A DNA stretch of 5,323 nt from Candidatus Hydrogenedentota bacterium. GTDB taxonomy: Bacteria > Hydrogenedentota > Hydrogenedentia > Hydrogenedentales > CAITNO01. The position numbers and the translations under genes were made by a program. The notes beneath the pieces are model-generated. The model did not search any database and was not told where the DNA came from. It saw only the letters and a list, made by a program, of their open reading frames with translations. The DNA is taken from positions 1-5,323 of the forward strand of contig DSBB01000142.1 of assembly GCA_011046175.1 (NCBI GenBank), in the 5' to 3' direction. Below are positions 4,745 to 5,323 of this stretch, in pieces. Every line of letters starts with the position of its first letter. Positions within the stretch are counted from its first letter, which is position 1.

Positions 4745-5323
4745 ATGCAGCGACGAGAATTCATGAAGATTGCGGGCGGCGCAATGGCGCTTTGCGCATC
4801 AGGAAAAGGGCTGAACGCCTTGGCGCAAGCGGGAGAAAGCAGGAAGCCGAACATCATCTATATCCTTGCAGATGATTTGGGTTATGGCGACTTGGGTTGC
4901 TATGGACAAGAGACCATCAAGACCCCCAATATTGACCGTATGGCGGCCGAGGGACTGAAATTTACGCAGCACTATGCGGGCAGCACCGTTTGCGCCCCCT
5001 CTCGCGCCTGCCTTTTAACCGGGTTTCATACCGGACATGTGCATGTGCGCGGCAATGGGGATTACATTTTGCGTCCGTCTCCCGATGATATGACCATTGC
5101 GGAACGACTCAAAGAAGCGGGCTACCACACCGCCATGATAGGCAAGGCCAGCGTAGGTTCAAACAACCTGCCGTTGGATTTGCCGCGGGAAAAGGGATTT
5201 GATTATTTCTTTGGTTATCTTGGGCATGGCGACGCCCACCATTATTTCCCCAAAGAGTTGTATCGCAACGGGGAGAAAATAGAATACCCTGGAAACAACT
5301 TGCATGAAGGAACGCATTACAGC
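4745..5323 (+). CDS. Tat-exported sulfatase, formylglycine-dependent type (3' end outside window)
   Basis: The first 193 residues of an arylsulfatase-type (S1 family) sulfate ester hydrolase, cut by the window end; full members run about 450-550 residues. The N-terminus MQRREFMKIAGGAMAL is a clear twin-arginine signal (RREFMK), with likely cleavage near ALAQA (25-29), so the enzyme is exported folded. The core begins PNIIYILADDLGYGDLG (35-51), with metal ligands Asp43 and Asp44. CAPSR (83-87) is the CxPSR signature, in which Cys83 becomes formylglycine. TPNIDRMAAEGLKF (60-73) and GFDYFFGYLGHGDAHHYFP (151-169) are also typical. The usual GKWHLG or GKWGLG block reads GKASVG (133-138): the Lys is kept, Trp and His/Gly are replaced. 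GGAGGT lies 8 nt before the ATG. The nearby fucosidase suggests a sulfated fucose-containing glycan as target, but the sulfated sugar and position cannot be read from this part. Confidence 0.95.
   Translation, partial: MQRREFMKIAGGAMALCASGKGLNALAQAGESRKPNIIYILADDLGYGDLGCYGQETIKTPNIDRMAAEGLKFTQHYAGSTVCAPSRACLLTGFHTGHVHVRGNGDYILRPSPDDMTIAERLKEAGYHTAMIGKASVGSNNLPLDLPREKGFDYFFGYLGHGDAHHYFPKELYRNGEKIEYPGNNLHEGTHYS

Noticed and set aside
1..5323. tRNA or rRNA genes, CRISPR arrays, insertion sequences or attachment sites
   Set aside because: No CCA-ended cloverleaf, rRNA-like stretch, regularly spaced repeats, transposase or flanking duplications were seen by eye.

Overview
The window looks like a bacterial chromosome fragment of moderately high GC, with every supported gene on the + strand. 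A Tat-exported sulfatase beside an exported GH29 fucosidase, with bacterial deoxyhypusine-synthase-like and S-adenosylmethionine decarboxylase genes nearby, suggests a glycan-degrading environmental bacterium. A PVC-group lineage (Planctomycetota, Kiritimatiellota, Lentisphaerota or Verrucomicrobiota) or a relative is a reasonable guess, but it rests on gene content alone and is weak.

Region 1 (1-2917) is a sugar-catabolic cluster. It holds the 3' end of an L-fucose/L-arabinose-isomerase-like gene, a complete alpha-L-fucosidase (GH29) 30 nt downstream, and after a 107-nt spacer a TIM-barrel sugar isomerase/epimerase-like protein. The likely logic is that fucose released outside the cytoplasm is imported and isomerised inside. 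The spacer is open in one frame and could encode a 36-residue single-helix membrane peptide lying exactly between the two stop/start junctions.

Region 2 (2918-3134) is 217 nt without a convincing gene. It carries two hairpins, weak promoter-like sequences and a strong Shine-Dalgarno sequence. The second hairpin is followed by four T residues and may be a terminator or attenuator.

Region 3 (3135-4649) is a two-gene polyamine unit: speD, starting at TTG, and a deoxyhypusine-synthase-family gene. No aminopropyltransferase (speE) is visible, so what this pair makes is an open question. The speD start region has an unusual overlapping 9-codon ORF whose stop overlaps an internal speD ATG.

Region 4 (4650-5323) has a promoter with a perfect TATAAT box, then the first 193 codons of a Tat-exported formylglycine-dependent sulfatase cut off by the window end. 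Together with the fucosidase it points to use of sulfated, fucose-containing glycans.
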